A stretch of DNA of 64,000 nt, from NCBI GenBank assembly GCA_036677685.1, contig JAVBWA010000019.1:62001-126000 (forward strand), given 5' to 3'. Under the pieces are notes generated by a model. The model did no database searches, was not told where the DNA came from, and saw only the letters and a program-made list of their open reading frames with translations. Source of the DNA: JAQUBU01 sp036677685. GTDB taxonomy: Bacteria > Bacillota > Syntrophomonadia > Syntrophomonadales > Syntrophomonadaceae. The position numbers were made by a program, and so were the translations under genes. Shown here in pieces: positions 35,168 to 43,605 of the stretch; position 1 is the stretch's first letter, and each line of letters begins with the position of its first letter.

Positions 35168-35938
35168 TCACCTCTCTATGCTTGAAATAGAAGTCCTCAG
35201 TGGAATAATCAAGTTATAGGAGGTGGTTGGGCTTATATAGTCATCGGTTTGCGATACAAACTTACAACATCTCATTAAAATATCATCTTCAATCTGCCAG
35301 GTGTGATGATCCTTGTTTTGCCGTCGAATATAAACAAAATTAAATCTATCATTCGCATAAATTCTATATCCTTTTTTAATACATTCAGCAGTAAAACCGC
35401 TATCCGGTCCACAGTTTAGGTCTGGAAATCTCAACTTATTAAACACTTCTTTTTTAAATACCAGGGTAGCTCCGGCAACGGCAGTCACATAATGATTCTC
35501 ACGCTCCGGCCACATATTAGCCAGGGTTTTAATGGCTTCATAATAAACATAGAGGCTGCCTTTGCCTACCACATCCGTATTGATATAAGTAAAAGTTGCC
35601 ATAGCGTTTTCCAGATAGGGTGCGGCATAGTAATCATCATCATCAACGTTGGCAATGTAATCAAACCTGGCCTGTTCGACAGCATAATTCAAGCATTGGC
35701 CATAAGTAACCTGTTCATCAAGTTGATATATCCTGATATTTTCATACTGTGCGGCTTTGGCCCTCCACTCTTTGAGATTCATGGAATTATTATTAAGTAC
35801 AACAATTAATTCACGGGGTTCATATCTTTGTCGAAGATAATTGGCAAATACCTGTTCCATAAATCCGGGATGGTTAGTTGGGGTAATCACAGTTACTCCA
35901 GGCCTGGTATCAAGTGCTGATTTTATTTCTTCATTCAA
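35168..35938 (-). CDS. GT2 family glycosyltransferase (short)
   Basis: A 256-residue GT-A protein: VTVITPTNHPGFMEQVFANY, ELIVVLNNNSMNLKEW, FDYIANVDDDDYYAAPYLEN (DDDD in the metal site), and ATLVFKKEVFNKLRFPDLNC. Probably a TTG start, preceded by GGAGGTTG. First gene of a leftward five-gene run ending at 31194. Confidence 0.85.
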   Translation of the reverse strand: MNEEIKSALDTRPGVTVITPTNHPGFMEQVFANYLRQRYEPRELIVVLNNNSMNLKEWRAKAAQYENIRIYQLDEQVTYGQCLNYAVEQARFDYIANVDDDDYYAAPYLENAMATFTYINTDVVGKGSLYVYYEAIKTLANMWPERENHYVTAVAGATLVFKKEVFNKLRFPDLNCGPDSGFTAECIKKGYRIYANDRFNFVYIRRQNKDHHTWQIEDDILMRCCKFVSQTDDYISPTTSYNLIIPLRTSISSIER

Positions 35939-36155
35939 ATCTGCTCAACCTCCAAACCATACTAAACTCCATTATTACTACAAATTATGAGATAGCATCC
36001 ATTTTGTTACACCGTCGCTATCAAAAACATCCCCCAAAAGACTATTATCTGCTGAATATAAATGAAAGCCGCCTTTACATTGCTTGCATTAGTCACAATT
36101 ATACATTTTTCCCAATATGTTATAGCAAAGCTGTCACAATGGGAGTTGATAAATA

Positions 36156-37169
36156 ATGAAAAATAATACCGGCTCTATTGTTATTACCAGTATATATCCT
36201 CCTAGCCAAGCGATTAGAGACTACGCCCGGTTTAAAACATGGAATTTAATTGTAGCAGGTGATAAAAAATCACCGGCGGGTTGGAATTACAAAGATGTTT
36301 TTTATCTTTCACCACAACAACAGGAGAAGCTAAACTATAAAATTGCTAAACTGCTGCCATGGAATCATTACTGCCGTAAAATGCTGGGCTATTTGTATGC
36401 TATTGAAATGGGAAGTAATATAGTCGTAGACACTGATGATGATAACATACCTAAAGATAACTGGGGGTTCCCTGGTTTTGATGACTATTACGATTTGATT
36501 GCAAGTAACCTGGGATTTATAAATATATATAAATCTTTTACCAATAAGCATATCTGGCCCAGAGGATTTGACCTGAGCCTCATTAACAGTCAATCTGTAG
36601 TGATAAATGAACAGGAAATAAAAAAGGAACCTGTAAAAGTGGGAGTCTGGCAGGGCTTGGCCGATGGAGATCCTGATATAGATGCTATCTATCGGCTAGT
36701 AGATAATAAACCGTGCTATTTTGAAAACCGGCCTCCTATTGTCCTGGGAGAAGGTACTATCTGTCCTTTCAATTCGCAAAACACTGCCTTCCGTTCGGAA
36801 TTATTTCCCCTCTTATACCTGCCCGCTCTGGTCACATTTCGCTTTACTGATATTTTACGCGGTTTGGTGGCCCAACCAATTATGTGGCAGTTTGGTTACA
36901 AAATTGGTTTCTTAACTGCAACTGTTCATCAAAAACGAAACCCTCACAATTATATGGATGATTTTGTTCAGGAAATCCCTATGTACCTTAATGCTCAGCG
37001 AATAATTGACATCGCAGCCAGAAAGGTCAGTTCCAGTTATTCAATTGAGGATAACTTGTTTAATGTTTATGAATCTTTACTGATGAATAATATTATCGAA
37101 AAAGATGAAATCAAAATATTATCAGCATGGTTGAAAGATTTAGAAACGATACAGAAGTACTTATGTTGA
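36156..37169 (+). CDS. STELLO/DUF288-like glycosyltransferase
   Basis: A 337-residue protein with the start IVITSIYPPSQAIRDYARFK, then WNLIVAGDKKSPAGW, NIVVDTDDDNIPKDNWGF (DTDDD) and HIWPRGFDLSLIN. This matches the DUF288/STELLO family of GT-A-like proteins. No membrane helix. Monocistronic, with GGGAGTTG before the ATG; it diverges from the GT2 gene at 35938. The transferred sugar is unknown. Confidence 0.8.
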   Translation: MKNNTGSIVITSIYPPSQAIRDYARFKTWNLIVAGDKKSPAGWNYKDVFYLSPQQQEKLNYKIAKLLPWNHYCRKMLGYLYAIEMGSNIVVDTDDDNIPKDNWGFPGFDDYYDLIASNLGFINIYKSFTNKHIWPRGFDLSLINSQSVVINEQEIKKEPVKVGVWQGLADGDPDIDAIYRLVDNKPCYFENRPPIVLGEGTICPFNSQNTAFRSELFPLLYLPALVTFRFTDILRGLVAQPIMWQFGYKIGFLTATVHQKRNPHNYMDDFVQEIPMYLNAQRIIDIAARKVSSSYSIEDNLFNVYESLLMNNIIEKDEIKILSAWLKDLETIQKYLC

Positions 37170-37235
37170 CATATTCATCCTAGTAGAGAAAGCAATGATA
37201 TAAACCCGAACTTATAGTCGAATAACCGCATATAT

Positions 37236-37423
37236 TTAAGCATCGGAAGAAACGGTGGAGCAGTTTCAACACAATTTAATCATTATCGAAGGGAAGCAAT
37301 ATAAGGGGTCCCCGTAGGGGGCAACACACCGCTGCAACGAGGCGGGAGATTAGAACCCGTTGCCCAGTTTGTTAATAGTAACCGACCATTTAAGGATGCG
37401 AAGGACGTTTTCTCGCCTCGTTT
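37236..37423 (+). repeat. Dispersed structured repeat, copy R6a (with extra hairpin module)
   Basis: Starts TTTAAGCATCGGAAGAAACG. Between the first hairpin and CCGCTGCAACGAGGCG lies a ~57-base insert beginning ACACAATTTAATCATT and including GGTCCCCGTAGGGGGCAA (foldable CCCC-GTA-GGGG). The same insert is in R9. The copy ends CTCGCCTCGTT, directly fused to R6b. Confidence 0.88.
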
Positions 37424-37564
37424 AAGCATCAGAAGAAATTGCGGAGCAGTTTCAACACACCGCTGCAACGAGGCGGAGGACATATTTATAACTATTCTTT
37501 CGCTTTACACAAGGCATAGAAAATAATGAAAAGCTCTCTTTCAGACATCGCCTCGTTATATAGT
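37423..37564 (+). repeat. Dispersed structured repeat, copy R6b (alternative inner module)
   Basis: Begins TTTAAGCATCAGAAGAAATT right after the end of R6a. The inner part is the second variant (GACATATTTATAAC, CTTTCGCTTTACACAAGGCA, AATAATGAAAAGC), shared only with R8. Ends CGCCTCGTTATATA. Confidence 0.88.
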
Positions 37565-37624
37565 CGAAGGAATTGAGGAAGTTAAGATGATCTGGATACT
37601 GTTTAAGTTGCGAGGAGGAACAAA

Positions 37625-38950
37625 ATGATTCATAGAATAGCCATCATAGGAACTGGATACGTCGGCCTCGTAACCGGTGCGTGCCTGGCGGATTTGGGAT
37701 TTGATGTAATATGTGTCGACAACAGCATAAGTAAGATTGAAGGCTTAATTAACGGTGTCATACCTATTTATGAATCCGATTTGGATGAATTGGTAGAGAA
37801 AAACTACCGTGCAGGAAAGTTGACCTTTACTACAGATTTGAAATATGGCATTGAAAAATCCGAAGTAATTCTGATAGCTGTAGATACCCCGTCACGACCC
37901 GACGGTTCGGTTGATTTGGAGAAAATAAACAGCGCTGCGCGAGACATTGGCAAATATATGAATACCGGTAAAACTATCGTGGTTAAGAGTACCGTACCGG
38001 TTGGCACCGGGCAATTAATTAAAAACATAATAAGCCGTAACCAGAGTGAAACACATCCCTTTGATATAGTATCGAATCCCGAGTTTCTGCGCGAAGGCAG
38101 AGCAGTTTATGATTTTATGTATCCGGACCGAATAATTGTCGGATTTGAGACTGAAAGAGCTTTAGAAACCATGAAGAACATCTACCAGCATTTCAGGATC
38201 AGTAAGACACCGATTCTCTTTACAGATATTGAAACTGCAGAAATGATTAAATATGCATCTAATGCGTTCCTGGCCATGAAAGTAACCTTTATCAACGAGA
38301 TGGCTGCCCTCTGTGAACAAGTTGGCGCAGATATCACTGATGTCGCCAGAGGAATGGGAATGGATGACAGGATTGGACCGGAGTTTTTAAATCCCGGCCC
38401 TGGCTATGGCGGGTCTTGTTTTCCTAAAGATACCAGTGCATTAGCCGGTCTGGGGAAAAAATATGGACTAAATATGACACTTGTGGAAGCTACGATAAAA
38501 GCCAATGAAAGACATAAGCAAAGGATGTTTGGCAAAATTGAGAATCTTATGACCGGCCTTGAGAATAAGACAATTGGAGTATTAGGTCTGGCTTTTAAGG
38601 CTGGAACAAATGATATGCGGGAATCCCCTTCACTCAATATAATCGCAAAACTCCATGAAAAAGGTGCAAAAATCAAAGTTTATGATCCCTATGCGATGGA
38701 AGAAGCCAGGTTAAGCTTAAGATATATCAAGGACATTGCTTATTGTCAAAATGAATATCAGACCGCTGAGAATGTCGATGCACTGCTGATATTGACCGAG
38801 TGGGAGCGGTTTTTGAATTTAGATTTAAGCAGACTCAAAACGGTGATGAATACCCCGATGATTTTTGACTTTAGAAACCTATATAAACCTTCGTATATCC
38901 GTAATTTAGGGTTCAAATATTATTCCCTGGGAAGAAAGCAGGAAGATTAG
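37625..38950 (+). CDS. ugd: UDP-glucose 6-dehydrogenase
   Basis: A 441-residue NAD-dependent enzyme that oxidises UDP-glucose twice to UDP-glucuronate. It shows the N-terminal Rossmann motif GTGYVGLVTGACLADLGFDV, the centre VDTPSRPDGSVD, VVKSTVPVGTG, NPEFLREGRA, and the catalytic Cys in GPGYGGSCFPKDTSAL. The length is usual. GAGGAGG precedes the ATG. The next gene starts on the base after its stop and uses the product, so they form a UDP-glucuronate to UDP-galacturonate pair. Repeat R6b ends 60 bp upstream. Confidence 0.96.
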   Translation: MIHRIAIIGTGYVGLVTGACLADLGFDVICVDNSISKIEGLINGVIPIYESDLDELVEKNYRAGKLTFTTDLKYGIEKSEVILIAVDTPSRPDGSVDLEKINSAARDIGKYMNTGKTIVVKSTVPVGTGQLIKNIISRNQSETHPFDIVSNPEFLREGRAVYDFMYPDRIIVGFETERALETMKNIYQHFRISKTPILFTDIETAEMIKYASNAFLAMKVTFINEMAALCEQVGADITDVARGMGMDDRIGPEFLNPGPGYGGSCFPKDTSALAGLGKKYGLNMTLVEATIKANERHKQRMFGKIENLMTGLENKTIGVLGLAFKAGTNDMRESPSLNIIAKLHEKGAKIKVYDPYAMEEARLSLRYIKDIAYCQNEYQTAENVDALLILTEWERFLNLDLSRLKTVMNTPMIFDFRNLYKPSYIRNLGFKYYSLGRKQED

Positions 38951-39901
38951 ATGACATACTTGGTAACAGGAACAGCAGGCTTCATCGCTTATAATACGGC
39001 CAGGGCGCTATTGTCAAGAGGTGATGCAGTAGTAGGGCTGGATAACCTTAACGACTATTATGCCCCGTCATTAAAATTGGACCGGTTGGCGCAACTCAAA
39101 GCATTTAACAATTTTCAGTTTTATCGAGGAGATATAACGGATTATGGCTTTTTAAAAAAACTATTTAAGAATTATAGATTCAAGAAAATATGTCATCTAG
39201 CTGCTCAGGCCGGGGTTAGATATTCCCTGGAAAATCCCTTTACTTATCAGAAGTCGAATATTGAAGGATTTTTAAACATCTTGGAATTGTGCAGGCATTT
39301 CGATATTAAGAATCTGGTATATGCGTCATCATCCTCAGTGTATGGCAAGAATAGCAGACTGCCTTTTAATATAGATGATCGAACTGATCATCCAGTTTCA
39401 TTTTATGCCGCCTCTAAAAAAGCCAATGAATTAATGGCTTATACTTATCATTACCTTTATGGCTTGAAATGTTCCGGATTGCGTTTTTTTACGGTTTATG
39501 GCCCCTGGGGCCGACCGGATATGGCCTATTATAAATTTACCAAAGCCATTAGAGAGGGAAAAACCATTGCGCTATATAATAATGGAAATATGAAAAGAGA
39601 TTTTACCTTTATAGACGATATCGTGGCCGGTATACTTGCAGCACTGGACAGGGATTACGATTTTGAAATATTCAACCTGGGCTGTTCAAGCCCGGTTGAC
39701 CTTATATACTTGGTGGAATGCCTTGAAAATAGTCTGGGGATAAGAGCAAAAATAAAATATCTGCCTTCACAACCCGGAGAGTTGGTGACAACTTATGCCG
39801 ATATAGAATATTCGACGTTAAAATTGGACTTTATGCCTTCTACCTCTATTGAAACAGGAATAACAAAATTTGTTCAATGGTATAAGAATTATTATTATTA
39901 A
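38951..39901 (+). CDS. UDP-glucuronate 4-epimerase-like
   Basis: A 316-residue extended SDR. Segments are LVTGTAGFIAYNTARAL (Ala-Tyr replaces the more usual Gly-Ser after GFI), LDNLNDYYAPSLKLDRL, AAQAGVRYSLENPFTY, ASSSSVYG, the catalytic SFYAASKKANE (Y-x3-K) and FFTVYGPWGRPDMAYYKFT. The NLNDYY and AQAGVRYS motifs are typical of UDP-glucuronate 4-epimerases, giving UDP-galacturonate. Coupled directly to ugd. Confidence 0.88.
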   Translation: MTYLVTGTAGFIAYNTARALLSRGDAVVGLDNLNDYYAPSLKLDRLAQLKAFNNFQFYRGDITDYGFLKKLFKNYRFKKICHLAAQAGVRYSLENPFTYQKSNIEGFLNILELCRHFDIKNLVYASSSSVYGKNSRLPFNIDDRTDHPVSFYAASKKANELMAYTYHYLYGLKCSGLRFFTVYGPWGRPDMAYYKFTKAIREGKTIALYNNGNMKRDFTFIDDIVAGILAALDRDYDFEIFNLGCSSPVDLIYLVECLENSLGIRAKIKYLPSQPGELVTTYADIEYSTLKLDFMPSTSIETGITKFVQWYKNYYY

Positions 39902-40070
39902 AATTTTTTGAACTGAACCGGGATTATAAGAAAGTTCCAGAGATTTTCATTACTTCAGGAGGGAGCTAAAATAAGCGTTCCCAATGAATATATAGAATTT
40001 GGCGTACTGACCCGGAAAGTATAGTATCAATGGGTTATCGCGTTTCTTTGCCTAAGAGGGAGATTTAAGC

Positions 40071-40982
40071 ATGGAAAATCCAAAGGTCAGTGTTCTAATG
40101 CCGGTTTACAATGGAGAAAGATACTTACGGGAAGCCATTGATAGTATTATAAATCAAACCCTATCTGACTTTGAATTCATTATTGTTCTTGACCCATCAG
40201 ATGACAATAGTAAAAATATTGTTGAAAGTTATACTGATACAAGGATTATTCTAGTACAAAATGATGTAAAACAGGGCTTAGCCAGGTCTCTTAACCAGGG
40301 TTTGCTTATCGCCCGGGGGGAATATGTGGCTCGAATGGATGCCGATGATATAAGTTTATCGGAACGACTGGCAAGACAGTTCGATTTTATGGAGAGAAAT
40401 CCCCGCATCGGCATATCCGGTACTTCGGTTAAAACTATTGGCAACCCTGCTGGAATGGTCATAAACCATACTCCAGACTCGGAAATGATACGAGCCTTTA
40501 TGTTGTTTCAACCTCATATAACTCATCCCACTGTTATTATACGTCGATCTTTAATAGAGCAGTATAATTTATCCTATGATCCGGCTTTTGTTAAGGCGGA
40601 AGATTATAAGCTTTGGAGTACGTATTCTCGTTTTTTCCCCCTTTCCAACCTAAACGAAATACTATTATTCTACCGGATACATAAAAGAAATACTCAAAAG
40701 CTTGATTTTGCCGAGCATCAAAAATTCGCCGGCCTGGTCAGATTATCAGAATTAAGCCAACTGGGCATTGAGGCAAGTGAACAGGAATTTGCCCTGCATC
40801 AAGCTCTAAGCATTCTTAAATTTCAACCCAGTGTTAGTTTTGCCGCCAAATGTCAACAATGGCTGATTAAACTTGAAAAAGCCAACCGAACCAGTCATTA
40901 CTATCCTGAACCTGCCTTTTTCAGATCTCTGCAATACCTATGGATTGAAGTATCCCGAATATGCAATATTACTAATCCTTAA
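40071..40982 (+). CDS. GT2 family glycosyltransferase (paralogue of 31194-32114)
   Basis: A 303-residue GT-A enzyme: VSVLMPVYNGERYLREAIDS, FIIVLDPSDDNSKNIVESYT, ARGEYVARMDADDISLSERL, then ITHPTVIIRRSLIEQYNL. Its C-terminal HYYPEPAFFRSLQYLW tail matches the 31194-32114 protein, so these are duplicates placed about 8 kb apart in opposite orientation. GAGGGAG precedes the ATG. Its stop is 2 bp from the stop of the convergent heptose gene. Confidence 0.9.
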   Translation: MENPKVSVLMPVYNGERYLREAIDSIINQTLSDFEFIIVLDPSDDNSKNIVESYTDTRIILVQNDVKQGLARSLNQGLLIARGEYVARMDADDISLSERLARQFDFMERNPRIGISGTSVKTIGNPAGMVINHTPDSEMIRAFMLFQPHITHPTVIIRRSLIEQYNLSYDPAFVKAEDYKLWSTYSRFFPLSNLNEILLFYRIHKRNTQKLDFAEHQKFAGLVRLSELSQLGIEASEQEFALHQALSILKFQPSVSFAAKCQQWLIKLEKANRTSHYYPEPAFFRSLQYLWIEVSRICNITNP

Positions 40983-40984
40983 TA

Positions 40985-42916
40985 TTAAATATAATTCTTA
41001 TTTTCCTCCAGCCATTCCTTAATAATCTGCATCATCAGGTGGTTTAAAATCAAATGTATATCTTCAACTTTCTGTATATCATCAACAGGTACAACAATAG
41101 AATCACCGGCGATCTCCTTGAGCCTCCCGCCATTATAGCCGGTTAAGGCAAAGGTTTTTACCCCTTTACCATTGGCAAAATCTATAGCTCTAAGGACATT
41201 TTTCGAATTTCCGCTTCCCGAGATAGCGATAACAAGATCATCGGCTTTCAAAAAGTTTTCCAGTTGAAATTTATAAACCTGCTCATACCCGATATCGTTG
41301 GCAATTGCTAATACAGACGGGACATTATCGTTCAGACAAACGAAGCGAAAACGTTGGCTAAGATTTTCGCTTACTCCTTTATTGAAATCACTAGCAAAAT
41401 GAGAGGCAGTGGAAGCACTGCCGCCATTGCCAAAAATATAAATGGTACCCCCACGAGTATGTGCATTAATCAACGCATCTATCAAAAGGCTGATTTTACT
41501 ACGATCCAACCGGTCAAAGATTTTTCTTAATTCGTCCAGGTAGGTCTCGATTTTATTGAATCTTTCCTCCCTGGATAGGATAATTTGTACGGCCTGAAGC
41601 AGATTATCAGCCTGGAAATCCGGATCAATATTGAATTTACCATCCATTCCGGCTTGACCGGTAGCCAATAAGATGCTTTTTAAACCGGCGTCAGCTCCGG
41701 TCTTCACATCCACCGTGCTGTCTCCAATGATATACGACTGAGCTAAATCAATATTATATTGGGCTGCTGCTTTATTGATTAATCCCGTCTTTGGTTTACG
41801 ACAATTACATTCTATTTTAAATTCAACGTTTTCTTCCGGATAGCCGTGGTCTGGGTGATGAGGACAGTAAAGGATTTCATCTACATATACACCTTGCTCC
41901 CCCAGAACGCTCTCCATTTTGATATGGATTGTTTCCAACTCCTCAATTGAACAGAGGTTTCTAGCTACTACCGGCTGGTTGGTAATAATAATACTCAAAA
42001 AACTGGAATTGTTTATATTTTTCAAAGCCTCGAATACTTCCGGTATTATTTCCAAGTCATCGGACTTGCTTATCAGGCCTTTATAATTATTAATGGTTCC
42101 ATCCCGGTCCAGGAAAACAGCTTTTTGGGGACGGGACAAATTTCTCGCTTTGACAACCCCTTTATTAATATGTTCCTGAACCGAATCATATCGATCCGGA
42201 GTTCCCATATCCTTTATATATTCAGTGGTTCGGTAAGCAAATATCCGATTGCTGGTCAGCGCAGCAGCAATAATATCTTTTTCCAGATCCTGCTGCTTAT
42301 TTTCCTTGATGTAATCAAGTATCTTTATATTAAAAACAAAAACACCTGCATTAACACAATTGGCATAGCAGCCATCCGGTCTATCATTTTTTCCCAATAT
42401 TTCGCTAACCTGCATTTTATTGTCCAGTATTATCAAATCGCTGTCATAAGGATGGTCATTAGGATGAACTGCCAGAGTAGCTAATGCCTCCTGGCTTCTG
42501 TGGAAGTCGAGGAGTCGTGTGAAATCTAGATCCAGGACCAAATCACCATACAATAAAATAAAATCCGATGTTAGATTATCTGCCAGGTAAAAAAGGGCTC
42601 CCGCAGTTCCCAACGGAGACGACTCCTGGAAATAGGTAATGTCGGCCCCAAAGGCACTGCCATCTCCAAAATACTGCTGAATCATATCACCCCTGGGTCC
42701 GATCACCAGTACGATATCCAGTATCCCATATCTGCACAGATTTTCAATTTGATATTGAAGTACGGGTTTCCCGCCAATACTAACCAGAGGTTTGGGGATA
42801 TCAGGAAATTGTGGTTTTAGTCTCTGCCCCTCTCCTCCTGCCAGGACTACCGCTTTCATATTGGTTTTTTCAAAATTATTCAATCGTTTCACTCTTAAAT
42901 GTGCATCCCCATTCAC
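40985..42916 (-). CDS. Trifunctional GDP-heptose enzyme: HddC-GmhB-GmhA fusion
   Basis: A 643-residue fusion. Residues ~20-255 are a sugar-1-phosphate guanylyltransferase (KAVVLAGGEGQRLKPQ; LLYGDLVLDLDF). Residues ~265-445 are a HAD phosphatase of GmhB type (AVFLDRDGTINNYKG; zinc-type CPHHPDHG and CNCRKPKTG; IIGDSTVDVKTG). Residues ~455-640 are a SIS isomerase of GmhA type (IFGNGGSASTASHFASDF; AISGSGNSKNVL). Together they cover three of the four steps from sedoheptulose 7-phosphate to GDP-D-glycero-alpha-D-manno-heptose; the HddA kinase is not in the window. No clear ribosome site supports 42916; the internal ATG at 42859 (MKAVVLAGG) is the likelier start by homology. Confidence 0.9.
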   Translation of the reverse strand: MNGDAHLRVKRLNNFEKTNMKAVVLAGGEGQRLKPQFPDIPKPLVSIGGKPVLQYQIENLCRYGILDIVLVIGPRGDMIQQYFGDGSAFGADITYFQESSPLGTAGALFYLADNLTSDFILLYGDLVLDLDFTRLLDFHRSQEALATLAVHPNDHPYDSDLIILDNKMQVSEILGKNDRPDGCYANCVNAGVFVFNIKILDYIKENKQQDLEKDIIAAALTSNRIFAYRTTEYIKDMGTPDRYDSVQEHINKGVVKARNLSRPQKAVFLDRDGTINNYKGLISKSDDLEIIPEVFEALKNINNSSFLSIIITNQPVVARNLCSIEELETIHIKMESVLGEQGVYVDEILYCPHHPDHGYPEENVEFKIECNCRKPKTGLINKAAAQYNIDLAQSYIIGDSTVDVKTGADAGLKSILLATGQAGMDGKFNIDPDFQADNLLQAVQIILSREERFNKIETYLDELRKIFDRLDRSKISLLIDALINAHTRGGTIYIFGNGGSASTASHFASDFNKGVSENLSQRFRFVCLNDNVPSVLAIANDIGYEQVYKFQLENFLKADDLVIAISGSGNSKNVLRAIDFANGKGVKTFALTGYNGGRLKEIAGDSIVVPVDDIQKVEDIHLILNHLMMQIIKEWLEENKNYI

Positions 42917-43104
42917 TGAGCAATATGGATTGATTTAATATATGATATTTGCTTTACATAGGTGTGATTTGACGGTAAAAAGTCTTATCAAGCCGGGAAC
43001 AGCAGGATCAGAAAGCGGAAAGCAATCTTGCCGGGAAAACGGTACGGATTTAACCTTTTATTTTCCATTTTCATACAATAAAACTATATAGGGGGTGATT
43101 ATTA

Positions 43105-43554
43105 ATGCCTATTGTAAAAATATGTGCTGACCAAGTAAGCAGTGTGAACCAGACTTATGCTACAACCGTTACTTGTTGTTGACTGCCTTTTACACCTGTA
43201 GCCGCAGGTAATCAATGCCAGATGGTGGTTTACGACGTAGTGCTCGATACCAGTAACAGCCCTATGATTTTAACCTTTATGTTTGATACTGGATTTGAAT
43301 ATCATTACTTGGATCATGGGGTAACCTTTGCCAGTTATGCAACACAACCTCAAATTGGATTCATTACAATGCCAGAAGGTATAACCATGTGTGAATGTGG
43401 GCTTACTCCTACTTATCAGTTTGCACATAGCTGCAATCCCAATTCAATCACCACAACATCGACTATGGTCCAGGGCTTTGTTAATTTAGATTTCACGTTT
43501 TCGAACCTGTGCTCACCTACTGTATGTTGTTTGGACTTGCCAGATCCACTCTAA
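43105..43554 (+). CDS. Cys-containing protein with in-frame UGA (paralogue of 28123-28578)
   Basis: Starting at the ATG at 43105 behind GGGGGTG, the frame encodes PIVKICADQVSSVNQTYATT, then VTCC, a TGA at codon 26 (43180-43182), then LPFTPVAAGNQCQMVVYDVV and a full match to the 28123-28578 protein. Codon spacing on both sides of the UGA is the same as in the paralogue, which has Asn at the UGA position and Ser instead of the second Cys. A hairpin ACCTG-TAGCCG-CAGGT begins 12 bases after the UGA. Options are a recent nonsense mutation, a sequencing error, or recoding (selenocysteine). A separate start at 43222 lacks a ribosome site. About 150 residues if read through. Confidence 0.55.
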
Positions 43555-43562
43555 CCCCCCAA

Positions 43563-43605
43563 ATTAAACGGCAGTCCACCACAATAAGGGGGACTGCCGT
43601 TTAAT
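43563..43605. terminator. Bidirectional terminator
   Basis: Perfect 15-bp inverted repeat ATTAAACGGCAGTCC / GGACTGCCGTTTAAT with a 13-base loop, between convergent genes. Its right arm overlaps the stop codon of the leftward epimerase gene. Confidence 0.85.

Noticed and set aside
37236..37564. CRISPR array
   Set aside because: The repeated blocks are long, variable, only two in tandem, and lack regular spacers and cas genes.
39902..40070. Small gene between the epimerase and GT2 genes
   Set aside because: An AGGAGGG string is present near 39958, but the following frame is very short and has no recognisable content.
43222..43554. Independent 110-residue gene starting at ATG 43222
   Set aside because: There is no ribosome site, and the homology to the 28123-28578 protein extends upstream through the UGA to an ATG with a good ribosome site at 43105.
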